NCBI GenBank assembly: GCA_028714815.1
Contig: JAQTLR010000005.1
Span: 1 to 61,991 of the forward strand
Reading direction: 5' to 3'
DNA length: 61,991 nucleotides
Source: Candidatus Altimarinota bacterium
GTDB taxonomy: Bacteria > Patescibacteriota > Gracilibacteria > BD1-5 > UBA2023
Positions 10,335 through 20,943 of the stretch are shown here, piece after piece. The translations under genes were made by a program, and so were the position numbers. The notes under the pieces are model-generated. The model had not been told where the DNA came from and did no database searches. It worked only from the letters and a program-made list of their open reading frames with translations. Within the stretch, counting starts at the first letter, position 1, and every line of letters starts with the position of its first letter.

Positions 10335-12245
10335 ATGAAACACCTCTATTCCCGCCTCACGCTCATCACCTCCATTACTCTCGTCCTCGGATACCTAATC
10401 GTCTCCGCAGCCTGGGTAACGATGACGCCCACCGCAACCAGTGGAACCCAATTCACCGCCGATATCTGGAACAATATGGTCGGGAACATGAACGATCTCA
10501 ATGCCCGCGTCAGTTCCCTCGGGTCCTCTCTCTGGGCCACCGGAGCCACGAGCTCCATTAATTACACAGCAGGGAATGTGGGGGTCGGGACATCAAACCC
10601 GTCAACTAAACTCCATATCTACGGTGCGAATCCAGGAGGAGTCCTTATTGAAGACAGCACAAGCGCAGGTGCTTCCGTTTTCCTCAAGACTACCAAAAGA
10701 CAGTGGAACCTCTCAAATGATAGTTCTGGTAATTTCCAAGTCTATGATAACACTGCTACTGCGACACGATTACTTGTGAGTACCGGGGGGAACGTGGGGA
10801 TCGGAACAACGAGTCCAGGACAACTTCTTCATATTGCATCCTCTTCAAGTTCTGCATATGCTGTAATTTCGGGTTCTAATAATACTAACTCAATATTGTC
10901 CCTTCAATCTAAGGGGGCTGACGGAAATATTTCTGGACCCACAAGTAAGGGATGGAATATAAATGTTCGTGGTGATAGTTTTTCCAATGCTTGAGTTCAG
11001 AATGCTCTAAGTTTTGATTATTATAATTTGGGAATAGGAACTAATGTTCTTCACCTAAGCCCTTTGGGTAATATCGGGATCGGAACTACCGCACCGAATA
11101 AACTCCTCCACCTCAAAACCCCGACATGAGCCAATGCTGAGCTCGATATCCAATCCGGAACCAAACCCTATTGGGGGATCTATCACGATGAGACTACCGA
11201 ACAGCTCCGTTTCTGGAACGGGGCCGATCGCATCGTATTCGCAAGCGGAGGGAATGTCGGGATCGGGACGGCGAGTCCTTCAGCGAAACTGGAAGTGAAC
11301 GATAATACATTAAATAATTTTGCAGGAAAATTTATCCAAACAAATAATACAAACTCAAATGGAGTATATATACAGGCCCAAACCGCTAATGCTGGCGATA
11401 TGGGTTTTGGTGTATTTTCAAGCGGGGGAACCACCCCTGTATTAATAGCCAGAAACAATGGTAATGTCGGGATCGGGACAACAACCCCTTCAGCGAAACT
11501 GGATGTGAGTTCCGGGGTCGATCAACATGTTCTTATAATCACACATCAAAATACCAGTAGCGGTATGACTATCGCCTCGAACAATGATGCCAACACTGCC
11601 CACCCACCCCTTGAATTGATGGGGAATCCGATTATCATGATGAGCGGGAATGTCGGTATTGGAGTAACGAATCCTCAATTCACACTGGATACGGGAGCAG
11701 GAGGAAATATCCGTACAGGATATTTATATAACATGGGTGCCTACTGTTATGCAGTCTATCCGAACTGTATAAGTTCTTACAATGTCTATCAGGCCGCTGC
11801 TCCTTACTCAGATCAAAGGCTCAAGAAGGATATCAAAACTCTCGACGGCGAAGGGAGTTTGAACTCTATCCTAAAGCTAAAACCTATTAATTTTCTCTGG
11901 AAAGATGTCGCTAAAAACAATCAGGAAGGTCCGCAATTAGGATTTATCGCCCAGGATGTCGAAAAAATTTTCCCACAGGCGATGCTCATCCCCTTAAAAT
12001 CCCAGCCGAAAGAAAAACTTGAGATTACCGATTCTGACGGGAAAAAAGAAATTATTGATGATCCAAAAATGGTAAGATACGACCGACTCATTGCACCTCT
12101 TGTAAGTGCGGTCCAAGAATTCTATACGAAATGGTTTACCGATTCCAAAGAACTCCACAACAAGATTGATATACAGAAGAAAGAAATCGATTCCCTCAAG
12201 TCCCTCGTCTGCCTCGATCATCCGAGTGCGGAAATATGCAGATAA
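10335..12245 (+). CDS. Surface fibre with six GNVGIGT repeats and S74 self-cleaving chaperone domain
   Basis: A 636-residue paralogue of the 8733 product with two UGA-Gly codons. It has the same N-terminal membrane helix, and six repeats of the type GNVGIGTTSP spaced at variable intervals. The chaperone domain starts at S492 (SDQRLKKDI) followed by GFIAQDVEK and a coiled coil ending HPSAEICR. Relative to its neighbour it has an extra segment of about 100 residues near the N-terminus and a different region just before the chaperone domain. This pattern suggests module swapping in the exposed shaft with conserved ends, as in phage tail fibres. It is likely a trimeric adhesin exported and self-processed at the cell surface. 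Confidence 0.88.
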
Positions 12246-12256
12246 AAATTTAAAAT

Positions 12257-12880
12257 ATGCCCTATTCTTTCCTCCTCTGAGTCGATGAAGCCGGGCGCGG
12301 TTCCTGGGCCGGTCCGGTCGTCGCTGGAGCATGCGCTCTTCGAACGGGAATGAAATACGATTTTTCTCCCTTGCTCGATGATTCCAAGAAACTCTCTCCC
12401 AAGAAGCGGAGGGAGATTTTTCGGATGCTCCAGGATTCTATGGAACAGGGGCTCTGCTTCGGCGGAGTCGGGATCATCGGTCCGGAGATCATTGACCAGG
12501 TCGGGATTCGCGAAGCGAACCGCTTGGCTATGCAGGAAGCGCTGAAACAGGTGTTTGCGCGGATAGGAGATAATTTCGGACTCATACGGATAGACGGTCG
12601 GGATAATTACCGATTCGAGAATATCGAACAGGGAAAAATCAAGTACATCGTCCGAGGAGACACCTTCGTTCCGGAAATCCAAGCCGCTTCCATCCTCGCG
12701 AAAGTGAGTCGTGATACCCTCATGGAAGAGCTCGCAAAAACATATCCGGACTACGGATTCGAGAAGCACAAAGGGTACGGTACCCACCTCCACGAGGAAC
12801 TCCTCGGCATCCACCGTCCCTCCCCCATCCATCGCAAGAGCTACGCACCGATAAAAAAGTTGATTTTAGAGGGGGAATAG
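12257..12880 (+). CDS. rnhB: Ribonuclease HII
   Basis: A 207-residue enzyme that cuts the RNA strand of RNA-DNA hybrids and removes misincorporated ribonucleotides. The start is ATG 12257, 11 bp after the fibre gene. The first motif reads GVDEAGRG at residues 8-15, with catalytic D10 and E11; its leading Gly is UGA at 12278-12280. Later motifs include KKLSPKKR, SILAKVSRD and GFEKHKGYGT, all typical of RNase HII. A standard-code annotation would start the gene at 12350 and lose both catalytic residues. It is probably cotranscribed with the upstream region or read from a weak internal promoter. Confidence 0.93.
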
Positions 12881-12925
12881 GTATTATGAACCGTATATAT
12901 TATTTTTTTTACAAACCCTTCAAAT

Positions 12926-13942
12926 ATGTTTACGAGAAAAAATATCCTTGCTGTGGTATTTGTCGGAATCATCACCCTGCAATTCCCGGTATTTGCCGAT
13001 GATATATCGGATATGAAAGCGTCTCTGAGCGATACTATGGCGAAACTCATACAAAAATACGAGGCACGGATCCAGGAGCTGGAGGCAGAGAACAATGCTC
13101 TCAAACAACAGATCGTCAGCCTCAAGGGAAATAGTATGGCGACTCGTGCTACCACGAGCAATACCGGTACGGTTTCTCTGATCCCGACGACACCGGTAGC
13201 GGCTCCTGCTCTCGTGGCAACAGGAACAGGTATATATTCTCAGATCATGGGAAAGATCAATGCCGATCTCCCGAATATCCTCGCGGAAAATTCGCTCGAT
13301 GGAAGCGGGGTGATCGGGCTTTTCGAGTTCATCAATCCGGGAGCTTTCTTCATCTCCATCGATGATGGGAAAAATCCTGCTTGAGTGACCGCATTCAAGA
13401 CGAAAATCCTCTACCGATACGATAGTGCTCTCAATCTCACAAGATTCGGGGTATTCGATCTCGACTATGCAAGCCAACGGTATCGGACCGTTTACGGAAG
13501 CAACCCGTATTCCTCGACGATCCGCACGCGTGTTCCGAATCCGGGATACAAAGGGAAACTCCTGGATCCTGCAACAACCGTTCCTTCTCCTGCTATAACT
13601 TCTGGAAATACTTCAAGTACCACTGCGGTCAATGCCGACACGGAAATGACCTTCGCTCAAGTGAAGGCAGCCTACGATAGCAACAAACTCCTCGATGCCC
13701 TGAAACTCTCGGATCAGTACATCCTAAAAAATCCGAATGACATCGAGGCGCTCCGTATCCGATACCGTAGTTATTATATGGTCGGAAAATATGACAATTC
13801 CCTCACGGAAATACAAAAAATCGAAAAGATCCAAGGTGCTGCTTTTGAACGGACCATCGCCTGCGATGCCGCAGTCATCGGAAAGATCGCGAAGAAAACA
13901 GATGTGAGCGCCTACTATAGCGCTATCTGCAAGAAAAAATAA
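12926..13942 (+). CDS. Secreted coiled-coil/TPR-like protein
   Basis: A 338-residue protein with one UGA-Gly codon. The signal peptide covers residues 1-24 (ending PVFA). A short coiled coil follows at about residues 40-68 (KYEARIQELEAENNALKQQI), then a Thr/Ala/Pro-rich linker. A central domain at about residues 100-200 is unrecognised, and the C-terminal 100 residues look like one or two TPR helical pairs (AYDSNKLLDALKLSDQYI, YMVGKYDNSLTEIQKI). It lies 12 bp upstream of a two-component system and may be cotranscribed with it. It could be the periplasmic or surface partner of that system, which is inference. Confidence 0.72.
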
Positions 13943-13954
13943 TCAACACCCCTC

Positions 13955-14635
13955 ATGATCCATATTCTCCTTGTCGAGGATGACCCCGGAATCGTCAAAT
14001 CCCTCTCGCTCTACCTTGCCAAAAGCAATATCGAGGTAAGTATCGCTCACGACTGAGAAGAAGCGGGAGAGATGTTCAAGAACGTGGGAACAAGCTTCGA
14101 CCTCATCATCCTCGACTTGAATCTCCCGAAAAAAGACGGTTTTTCGGTGTGTGAAGAAGTGAGGAAAACGAGCATTATCCCCATCATCATCCTCTCAGCA
14201 CGAGACAATGAGGATGATAAAGTGCGGGCTCTCGAGCTCGGAGCCGATGACTATATATCGAAGCCTTTTTCTCCACGCGAACTCGTCGCCCGGATAGGAG
14301 CGATCCTCAAGCGCTTCGGAAAACATGTGCCGCTGGAAGAGAAATGATCGATACTCTCCTTCGGCACGATCACGCTCCATTTGACGGATTACCTTCTGAA
14401 GATCGCTCTGGATACCGTGAAGGTAACGAGGACGGAATTCCTGATTCTCGCCTATCTTATCGAACACCAGGATCATGTCGTAGAACGCGAAACGCTCATG
14501 AAAGAGATCATCGGATACGATCATTATCTCTATGACCGTACTATCGATACTCATATGAAAAATCTCCGAAAAAAAATCGGGGATTCGGCGACGATAGAAA
14601 CCGTTCGGTGAATCGGATATAAAATCTCTTTATAG
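13955..14635 (+). CDS. OmpR-family response regulator
   Basis: A 226-residue regulator with three UGA-Gly codons. The receiver has acidic pocket D9/D10, phospho-acceptor D54 (LIILDLNLP), the Thr/Ser position in LSARD and Lys in YISKPF. UGA encodes the conserved Gly of HDGEEA. The C-terminal winged helix (residues 130-226) ends with VRGIGYKISL; the Gly of this conserved RGxGY hairpin is UGA at 14609-14611. The gene precedes the histidine kinase at 14645 by 9 bp, a standard pair. The target genes are unknown. Without code 25 the gene is split into three pieces. Confidence 0.92.
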
Positions 14636-14644
14636 TCCCTTTGT

Positions 14645-15985
14645 ATGAAATTTTCGCTCAAATTCCTCATCTATATATTCCTCGTCCTCATCATGACGAT
14701 CGGGGTGAATATCTTTTCGCTCAAATACTTCGCGACCGAGTATTTTACGGAATATCTGACCAGCATAAAACAGGAGGTGCCGGACATCAATTTCGATCTC
14801 CTTTCTGCCTTCACGAAAACAAAGAATCTCGATGATGCGACGATAGAGGAATATAAAAAGACTCTCGCGGATCTCTCGGGAATCTCCACGTCTCTGGAAA
14901 ATTTTTCCGCCAATCCGCAAATCTATGCCCCAGGGGTCATAGATTCCCTCCAGAAAATAGGGATTCCCGAGAATTCTATCGAGCAGGTGCTTTTCGTAAA
15001 GGCTCTCGACTCGTTTTTTTCCGGGATTTTCAATTTTTCCTTTCTTCATAATACCACACCGGAGGGGCAGTTTATCCTGAAGACCATCCGGGCGATGTTT
15101 TTCGTGAATATCCTGATCATCATAAGCATCCTGATAGTCTCGTGGATCTGGGTACGCCTCTCTTTCCGCCCTATCCGCTTCATTATAGAAAATCTGTCCG
15201 GCATCATCTCCCGGAAAGGATACAAACAGATCGAATACAAGAAAAAAGATGAATTCTGAGCGCTTATCAGTACGATCAATGCGCTCAATAAGAATCTCTC
15301 CCACCAGCAGAAAATCCGGTCCGATCTCCTTTCCGATCTGAGTCATGAGATAAAAACCCCCATCACTGCCATCAAGTGCTATCTGGAGGGGATGGATGAC
15401 GGAGTCATAGAAAGCACTCCCAAGAACTATGCGCTTCTCCATAAGGAAATCGACCGTCTCATAGAAATCACTAGCTCCATCATGGAGTATGAAAAATTGG
15501 AGCAGATAGACCAGGGAGCCCTGAAAACTACACGTATCGATTTCACGAAACTCATCAGGCACCTGCAAGAAGAGTATGCCCCCCTTCTCGCAAAACAGAA
15601 GCAGCAGATCGTTTTTCTGGAAAACAAGTCGGGATCATTTCTGGAATTCGATGAGGGGAAACTTATCCAGCTCCTCCATAATATCTTCTCCAATTTCATA
15701 AAATATGCCGGGGCAGGAAAAGTCCTGAATATAAAAATCACGGAGAGAAGCGGGAAAATCCACTTCACTTTCCGGGATAATGGGAACGGGGTTCCCCGAA
15801 AAGAGATCGCCTTCATACGGGAAAAATTCTACCAAGTGGACAAGTCCCGAAGCGCCTCGAACGATCGGGGTATCGGAATAGGGCTCTCCATCATAGAAAA
15901 GATCGTATCGCTCCATAAGGGAATCCTCTCGATCGAGAGCGATACGGGGAAAGGGTTTTGCCTCAAAATGAGCTTTATAAAATAA
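14645..15985 (+). CDS. Membrane sensor histidine kinase
   Basis: A 446-residue kinase with one UGA-Gly codon, partner of the regulator at 13955. Two transmembrane helices at about residues 6-26 and 155-178 flank an external sensor region. A HAMP-like linker follows, then the H box DLSHEIKTP with H234, an N box (NIFSNFIKYA), the G1 box FRDNGNGVP and G2 box RGIGIGLSI. The external region of about 125 residues shows no known sensor domain. It ends at TAA 15983. The spacing of 9 bp from the regulator indicates an operon. Confidence 0.92.
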
Positions 15986-16080
15986 AACCTCTTCACGAAT
16001 TATTCACCCTGACGATTTGGTTTTCCTATAAAAAAGGATATATTCATTATCGATATATTACCCCATCATACATCCATCTC

Positions 16081-16569
16081 GTGCACATCCTCCTTAAGAT
16101 CGTCCTATTCATCCTCTCTATCGGTTTCACGATGGATGTTTTTGCTGCAACAGCACCGTCAGGATCGGTTTCAAATGAAGGAGTGACGGTAGCCTACACG
16201 GACACCGGAGATATGACGGCGGATAAAACAGAAGTGGAAACCCCTCCCGTAAAACAGGAAACGGAGGAAGAGAAAAAGGATCGTGAAAAAACCATCAATG
16301 ACATCAACACCTTTTTGATCGAGTCATATAAGCTCAAGGTCGATCGTATTCTTGCCAATCTGAATCTGAGCATAGAACGTGTAACCAATAACGATCCAGA
16401 AGCTCAAGCGAAACTCCTCGAAAAAATACGAAACGATATCAATGTGAAGATCCAGGTGATCAACTCCCGAAGCATCTCCGAAAACAGGAAAAAAATCCTC
16501 TTCTCTGTTTTCTCTTATATCCAGGAAAACTTGGACGATAAGATCTCCCATCTCGTAGGACAGAAATAG
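16081..16569 (+). CDS. Small secreted helical protein
   Basis: A 162-residue product starting at GTG 16081. I prefer this over the longer frame from 15958 because that one overlaps the kinase and the GTG start gives a clean signal peptide (HILLKIVLFILSIGF, ending VFA). The mature part is acidic then helical, with KQETEEEKKDREKT followed by amphipathic helices and no Cys. The family is not recognised. It may bind the membrane or the peptidoglycan, or be a sensor partner; nothing in the sequence decides this. An A/T-rich promoter-like stretch lies at about 16028-16065. Confidence 0.6.
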   Translation: MHILLKIVLFILSIGFTMDVFAATAPSGSVSNEGVTVAYTDTGDMTADKTEVETPPVKQETEEEKKDREKTINDINTFLIESYKLKVDRILANLNLSIERVTNNDPEAQAKLLEKIRNDINVKIQVINSRSISENRKKILFSVFSYIQENLDDKISHLVGQK

Positions 16570-16686
16570 ATTCTTTTTGCTTTTTCGGGTCTTTTCGCTA
16601 TACTCTCGCTATATTCTAAGAAATGCTGCACTCTGTAGCGTTTTTTCTTTATGAACTTTATGAACCCGTAACTTCAGAACCCTTTT

Positions 16687-18363
16687 ATGATTGCACGAAT
16701 CACTATTGTCGGACGCCCGAATGTCGGGAAATCAAGCCTTTTCAACGTCCTTTCCGGTCACAAGATCGCCATCGTTTCCGATGTGGAGAATACGACCCGG
16801 GATATCGTCGAATACCAGATGCACGATGGAGAAAACCATATCTCCTATATACTTGCCGACTCCGGAGGTATCACTATCGGAAGCGACGACGAGATCCTTT
16901 CGGATATCCGGAACCGCGTACAAGAATCCATCAGCCGCTCGGATCTGATCCTCTTTGTCCTGGAGTACGATAAACTTACCGCGCTCGACGAAGAGATCGC
17001 CAAACTCCTCCGAAAATCCGGAAAAAAGGTGATCGTCGTAGCGAACAAGGCGGATAATATCGAACGGATGAATGAGGCGTACGAGCTTGCTTCTCTCGGA
17101 TTCGACGACTTCGTCATCACGAGTACCGCACACGATCGAGGACTCGATATCCTGAAGCTCGCCATGGTGCACACCCTCAAAGAAGGAGGATACGACTACG
17201 AAGAAACCGTCTACGATGACAGCATACTCAAACTCGCCATCATCGGGCGTCCGAATGTCGGGAAGTCCAGCCTCATCAACGCACTCACCGGGACCAACCG
17301 TGCCATGGTGCGGGATATGCCGGGAACCACCCGAGACAGCATCGATTCCATCGTGGAATGGAACGGGGAGAAGATCGTCCTCATCGATACGGCCGGTATC
17401 CGACGATCCGGAAAGATCGGAAGCGCGAACCTCGAACAGTGGAGCGTCATGCGTTCAGAGCGATCCATTACCCGGGCAGACCTTGTCGCCATCGTCATCG
17501 ATGCGGATGAGGGGATCACTTCCCAAGACAAACACGTTGTGGAACGGGCTCTGGAAGAAAAAAAAGGGATCATCCTCGTGTGCAACAAGTGGGACAAGAT
17601 CCTCGCCCGACCGACCGTACAGACCCTCGAGGAACGTGAAGCGCAACGTGCCGCCGACAAGGCGAAATCCGAAGCAGATAAGCTCGCAAAAACCAAGGGC
17701 CGAGGAAATAAACTCCCTCCCCTTCCGGAAACCCCTCTCAAGCCGCACAATCGTGCTCCGGAGATGTCTACGACCGATGAACGGTTCTCCGGATCCACGA
17801 TCATGAACCGGTATATCGAGTATATCAACCAGGAGTTCGATTTCATCTCCTATGTGACTCCGGTATTCACTTCCGCAGTAGACGGGAAACGGGTCGATGC
17901 CATCCTCGATATCGCCTTCAAAATCCGGGATGAACGGAATAAACGGGTGAAGACCGGGGTCTTCAACGACTTCCTCTCTCAGATCACCTACCAGCATGCA
18001 CCGACCGGAAACCGAAAGGCGCACAAACCGAAAATATACTACGGTTCCCAAGTCGATGTGAATCCGCCGAAGTTCATGATATCGGTCAACAACGAGAGCC
18101 ATTTCCACTTCTCCTACAAACGGTATATCGAGAACCGTATCCGTGAATTCTTCGGATTTTCCGGAACGCCGATCATAGTCGAGCTCAAAGGTCGGGAAAG
18201 CATCTTCAAGAAATGAGGAGGCCTCAAAGACGAACGGCTCAAAGACGACGCAGAGCGGCACCACGAAGAGCTCACAAAGAACCGAGAGGATATTGAGAAG
18301 AAGAACGAAAAAAAGGGTCGAAAAGGCGAGAAAAATAAAGAAACAGAGGAGGACGGAGAATAA
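16687..18363 (+). CDS. der: Ribosome-assembly GTPase Der (EngA)
   Basis: A 558-residue double GTPase needed for 50S subunit assembly. Both P-loops read GRPNVGKSS (residues 8-16 and about 187-195), with DxxG boxes DSGG and DTAG, and NKAD/NKWD. The C-terminal KH-like domain ends with PIIVELKGRE. Two features are unusual. An extra segment of about 60 residues, Lys/Ala/Pro-rich, is inserted after the second NKWD box and before the G5 region. A charged tail of about 48 residues (EKKNEKKGRKGEKNKE) follows a UGA-Gly at 18214-18216. Under the standard code the protein would simply seem to end before this tail. The function is not in doubt. Confidence 0.95.
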
Positions 18364-18370
18364 GATGAGA

Positions 18371-18410
18371 CTGTCATTGCGAGGAGTGAAGCGACGTGGC
18401 AATCTCTCTA
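18371..18410 (+). repeat. Dispersed intergenic repeat (GTCATTGCGAGG type)
   Basis: The segment starting CTGTCATTGCGAGG and ending GTGGCAATCTC lies between der and the 18447 gene. I recognise this type of short palindromic repeat from many bacterial and metagenomic genomes. It may form an imperfect hairpin (ATTGCGAGG / ...TGGCAAT). Function unknown. Confidence 0.5.
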
Positions 18411-18446
18411 TGAGATAGGAAAATCTTGTCTATTTAGCACTTCGTT

Positions 18447-18701
18447 ATGTTTCCACCAACACTCAACCCGGATGAGAAAACCTATCTCCGGATCAAAGTC
18501 ACGACCAAGCAACCGAAAACCGAATATCTGAGTACCCTCGATGACGGAACGATTAAAATCCGCCTCAAAGCCGTTCCCGAGAAAGGCCGAGCCAATGAGG
18601 AACTCGTACGATTCCTCTCGGAAGCGCTCGGAGTCCGGAAAGATACGATCGAGATCATCGCCGGTGCGAGCGATACGGTGAAATTGGTACGGATCGGATA
18701 A
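18447..18701 (+). CDS. DUF167 (YggU-like) protein
   Basis: An 84-residue protein with the DUF167/YggU pattern: LRIKVTTKQ at the start, VPEKGRANEELVRFLSEAL in the middle and IIAGASDTVKLVRIG at the end. The family is a small alpha/beta fold conserved in bacteria and archaea; its biochemical role is not settled. The gene follows der and is closed by a strong terminator. Confidence 0.9.
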   Translation: MFPPTLNPDEKTYLRIKVTTKQPKTEYLSTLDDGTIKIRLKAVPEKGRANEELVRFLSEALGVRKDTIEIIAGASDTVKLVRIG

Positions 18702-18733
18702 AAAATATCCCGCAAATTGCGGGATATTTTTTA
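18700..18733. terminator. Rho-independent terminator
   Basis: AAATATCCCGC and GCGGGATATTT around an AATT-type loop, followed by TTTTT. It lies directly behind the DUF167 gene and is almost symmetrical, so it could work on both strands. Confidence 0.9.
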
Positions 18734-18753
18734 TTGTAGAGTGTTACTTTCTT

Positions 18754-18873
18754 GAAATATGAAAGAACGATGATATTCGTGCGAAAATCGAGAATCGAAG
18801 TGAGTCGTACGAAGTAGTACGATAAATGAGACTCGGAGATTTGAACGCGAAGATTGAAGTTATTTCATATTTC
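18754..18873 (+). repeat. Structured repeat with locus-specific inverted arms (family R3, copy 1)
   Basis: Outer arms GAAATATGAAA (18754-18764) and TTTCATATTTC (18863-18873) are exact inverted copies. The core contains AATCGAG, GAAGTGAGTCGTACGAAGTAGTACG and GGAGATTTGAACGCGAAG, with an inner CGTAC/GTACG hairpin. The same core, in reverse orientation and with different arms, is at 55089-55215. It lies between the convergent DUF167 and RNase J genes, where it could act as an extra terminator. Confidence 0.75.
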
Positions 18874-18876
18874 CTC

Positions 18877-20943
18877 TTAATGGGCGAGTACCATAACCAG
18901 CGGTTCCTTCGCCAGCTCATCGAAGACACAGTCTCCGATCTTCTTGGCGATGTGTTTCTTGAGGGCTTCGACATCCCGGAATTTCGTGATGTCTCCGTTC
19001 AGGATCGTATCGAGGAGTTGGACGAGACGCTTCTCGAGGTGTGGGAATTCCGACATCTTCGGGATTCCGACATTGTCGAACTGGTAGAGATACTCCCCTG
19101 CCTTCTTCGCGATGCTCACGACCATCGCACCTCCGGTGGAGAGCTGGAACCGGTCATGAAGCACATCTTCCTTACTGTACCCGATCATATTCCCGTCGAC
19201 GGTGACGAGCCGGTGCGGAGCATACATATTCGTGAGCTTGAAGGAGTCCTTGGTAAACTCGAAAATCTGTCCGTTCTTCCCGATGAGGACATGATTTTCG
19301 TCGTATCCGAGATCGTAGGCATTCTTAGCGTTTCCGTGGAGCATGAACGGAAATCCGTAGATTGGAACATAAACCTCCGGACGGATGAGAGAAATCATCT
19401 TCTTGGTATCCTCTTCCTGAGCATGTCCTCCGGCATGGATACGGGATTCTTTGTACTGGCAGATCCGAGGCCCTTGGGCCATGATGATATCGAAGAGCCC
19501 TTGGACCGATCGTTCGTTCCCGGGGATGACCGAGGAACTGAACACGACCGTGTCGGTCGGTTTCAGAGTCGTATCGTACGATTCCCCGGTGGCAATCCGC
19601 ATAAGCGCGGCATACCGCTCCCCTTGTGCCCCGGTACAGCAGATGGTTACCTGGTCATCAGGAAGTTTATCGGCTTCCGCCATGGTGATGAGCGTCCCCG
19701 GCTGAGGGCGGGCATACCCGAGCTTCAGGGCGATGTCCATATAGTTGTTCATCCCGCGTCCAAGCAGCACGACCTTCCGGCCGAACTTTTCCGAAGTCGC
19801 GATGATGAGGATGATACGATCGATAATGGAAGAGAATGTCGCAGTGATGACACGTGCCTTCGCTCCCGCGAAGATATCATCGATGGATCCGACCACCTCC
19901 GATTCAGAGATGGACGAACCGGCCAGATGCGCATTGGTACTGTCCGAAAGAAGCGCTCGCACTCCGCGATCCCCGAAGTTCTGGAGCAGTTCGTAATCCG
20001 TGGAAGGGCGGTGCGGAAGCGGTTGCTTATCGAATTTCCAATCCCCGGTATGGATGAAGCGCCCGACCGGAGTGTCGATGCAGAGCCCGACCGAATCTGG
20101 AATGGAATGATCCACCGTAAACGGTGTAACCGTGAAATTATTGCTGAGCACCACCGATTTATTTCGGTGGTATTCTTGGATATTGGTGAGTTGGTAGTCG
20201 ATCTCGGATTGCTTCATCTTGATGAGTTCATACGCCATAGGAGTGGCATAAAGCGGAACATTCTTCCCGATCTGCCGCATGATGAACGGGATCGCCCCGA
20301 TATGATCGATATGCCCGTGAGTGATGAGCACCGCAACGATTTTCTTCCCATGCACGTAGGTCAGATCCGGAATGCTCGAAGAGACCCCATGCTGATACTG
20401 ATCCGGGAACTGGAGTCCCATATCGACAATGATCACCTCGTTTCCGTATTCGAACCCCATACAATTGAGACCAACCTGTTCCAATCCCCCGAATGGGATG
20501 ATACGGAGCGTGTCCTTCTCGATCGGCTTCGGCCGGAGCTCGATGGGATTGTTCTTTTTTCGGATGGCCTGCTTGGGAGTGGAAAACGGGAATGATTTCT
20601 TGTTCCGTTTATTCACAGGAAAGAGATAGCTGGAACCCGGGAGGAGTTTTTCGTCCGCCTGGTTCTGACGCATGGAACCGAAAAATTTCTTCCCTACAGA
20701 CCCGGGTCCGGAGTGTCGTGGCTTATGCCCCTCCGAACGTGGACCGTGCTCCGAAGGAGACTTCGCATGGGATGGACGATGCCCTTCGGACGTGCGGGGA
20801 GCATGGCTCTTCTGGTGCCCGGAATGTCCGCGTTCCCTCTGTTTGTCGAAATGGGAAACCGGACGCTCTCCTTGCGGATTCTGACCTCCTTCTCTTGGTA
20901 TATTGTTATTGTCTCCACCTTGCGGAGCATGTGTATGTGGCAT
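18877..20943 (-). CDS. rnj: Ribonuclease J
   Basis: A 688-residue metallo-beta-lactamase exo/endoribonuclease for RNA decay and 5'-end trimming. The core has the HGHIDHIG metal-binding motif, GDWKFD, the beta-CASP region with STNAHLAGSSISE, and the final IHAGGHAQEED. No UGA interrupts it. The first 120 residues are an unusual low-complexity extension rich in His, Gly, Ser and Pro (for example GHRPSHAKSPSEHGPRSEGH), probably disordered and RNA- or metal-binding. The stop is TAA. An antisense open frame of 589 codons across the gene is a shadow of its codon pattern. With RNase R at 48.8 kb it covers both polarities of RNA decay. Confidence 0.95.
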   Translation of the reverse strand: MPHTHAPQGGDNNNIPREGGQNPQGERPVSHFDKQRERGHSGHQKSHAPRTSEGHRPSHAKSPSEHGPRSEGHKPRHSGPGSVGKKFFGSMRQNQADEKLLPGSSYLFPVNKRNKKSFPFSTPKQAIRKKNNPIELRPKPIEKDTLRIIPFGGLEQVGLNCMGFEYGNEVIIVDMGLQFPDQYQHGVSSSIPDLTYVHGKKIVAVLITHGHIDHIGAIPFIMRQIGKNVPLYATPMAYELIKMKQSEIDYQLTNIQEYHRNKSVVLSNNFTVTPFTVDHSIPDSVGLCIDTPVGRFIHTGDWKFDKQPLPHRPSTDYELLQNFGDRGVRALLSDSTNAHLAGSSISESEVVGSIDDIFAGAKARVITATFSSIIDRIILIIATSEKFGRKVVLLGRGMNNYMDIALKLGYARPQPGTLITMAEADKLPDDQVTICCTGAQGERYAALMRIATGESYDTTLKPTDTVVFSSSVIPGNERSVQGLFDIIMAQGPRICQYKESRIHAGGHAQEEDTKKMISLIRPEVYVPIYGFPFMLHGNAKNAYDLGYDENHVLIGKNGQIFEFTKDSFKLTNMYAPHRLVTVDGNMIGYSKEDVLHDRFQLSTGGAMVVSIAKKAGEYLYQFDNVGIPKMSEFPHLEKRLVQLLDTILNGDITKFRDVEALKKHIAKKIGDCVFDELAKEPLVMVLAH

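Noticed and set aside
14630-15568. 312-codon open frame antisense to the histidine kinase
   Set aside because: Shadow of the kinase gene; its sequence is rich in Asp/Arg and lacks any domain.
18826-20595. 589-codon open frame antisense to RNase J
   Set aside because: It mirrors the codon pattern of RNase J, has no homology and no promoter or start signal; RNase J motifs on the other strand are unmistakable.
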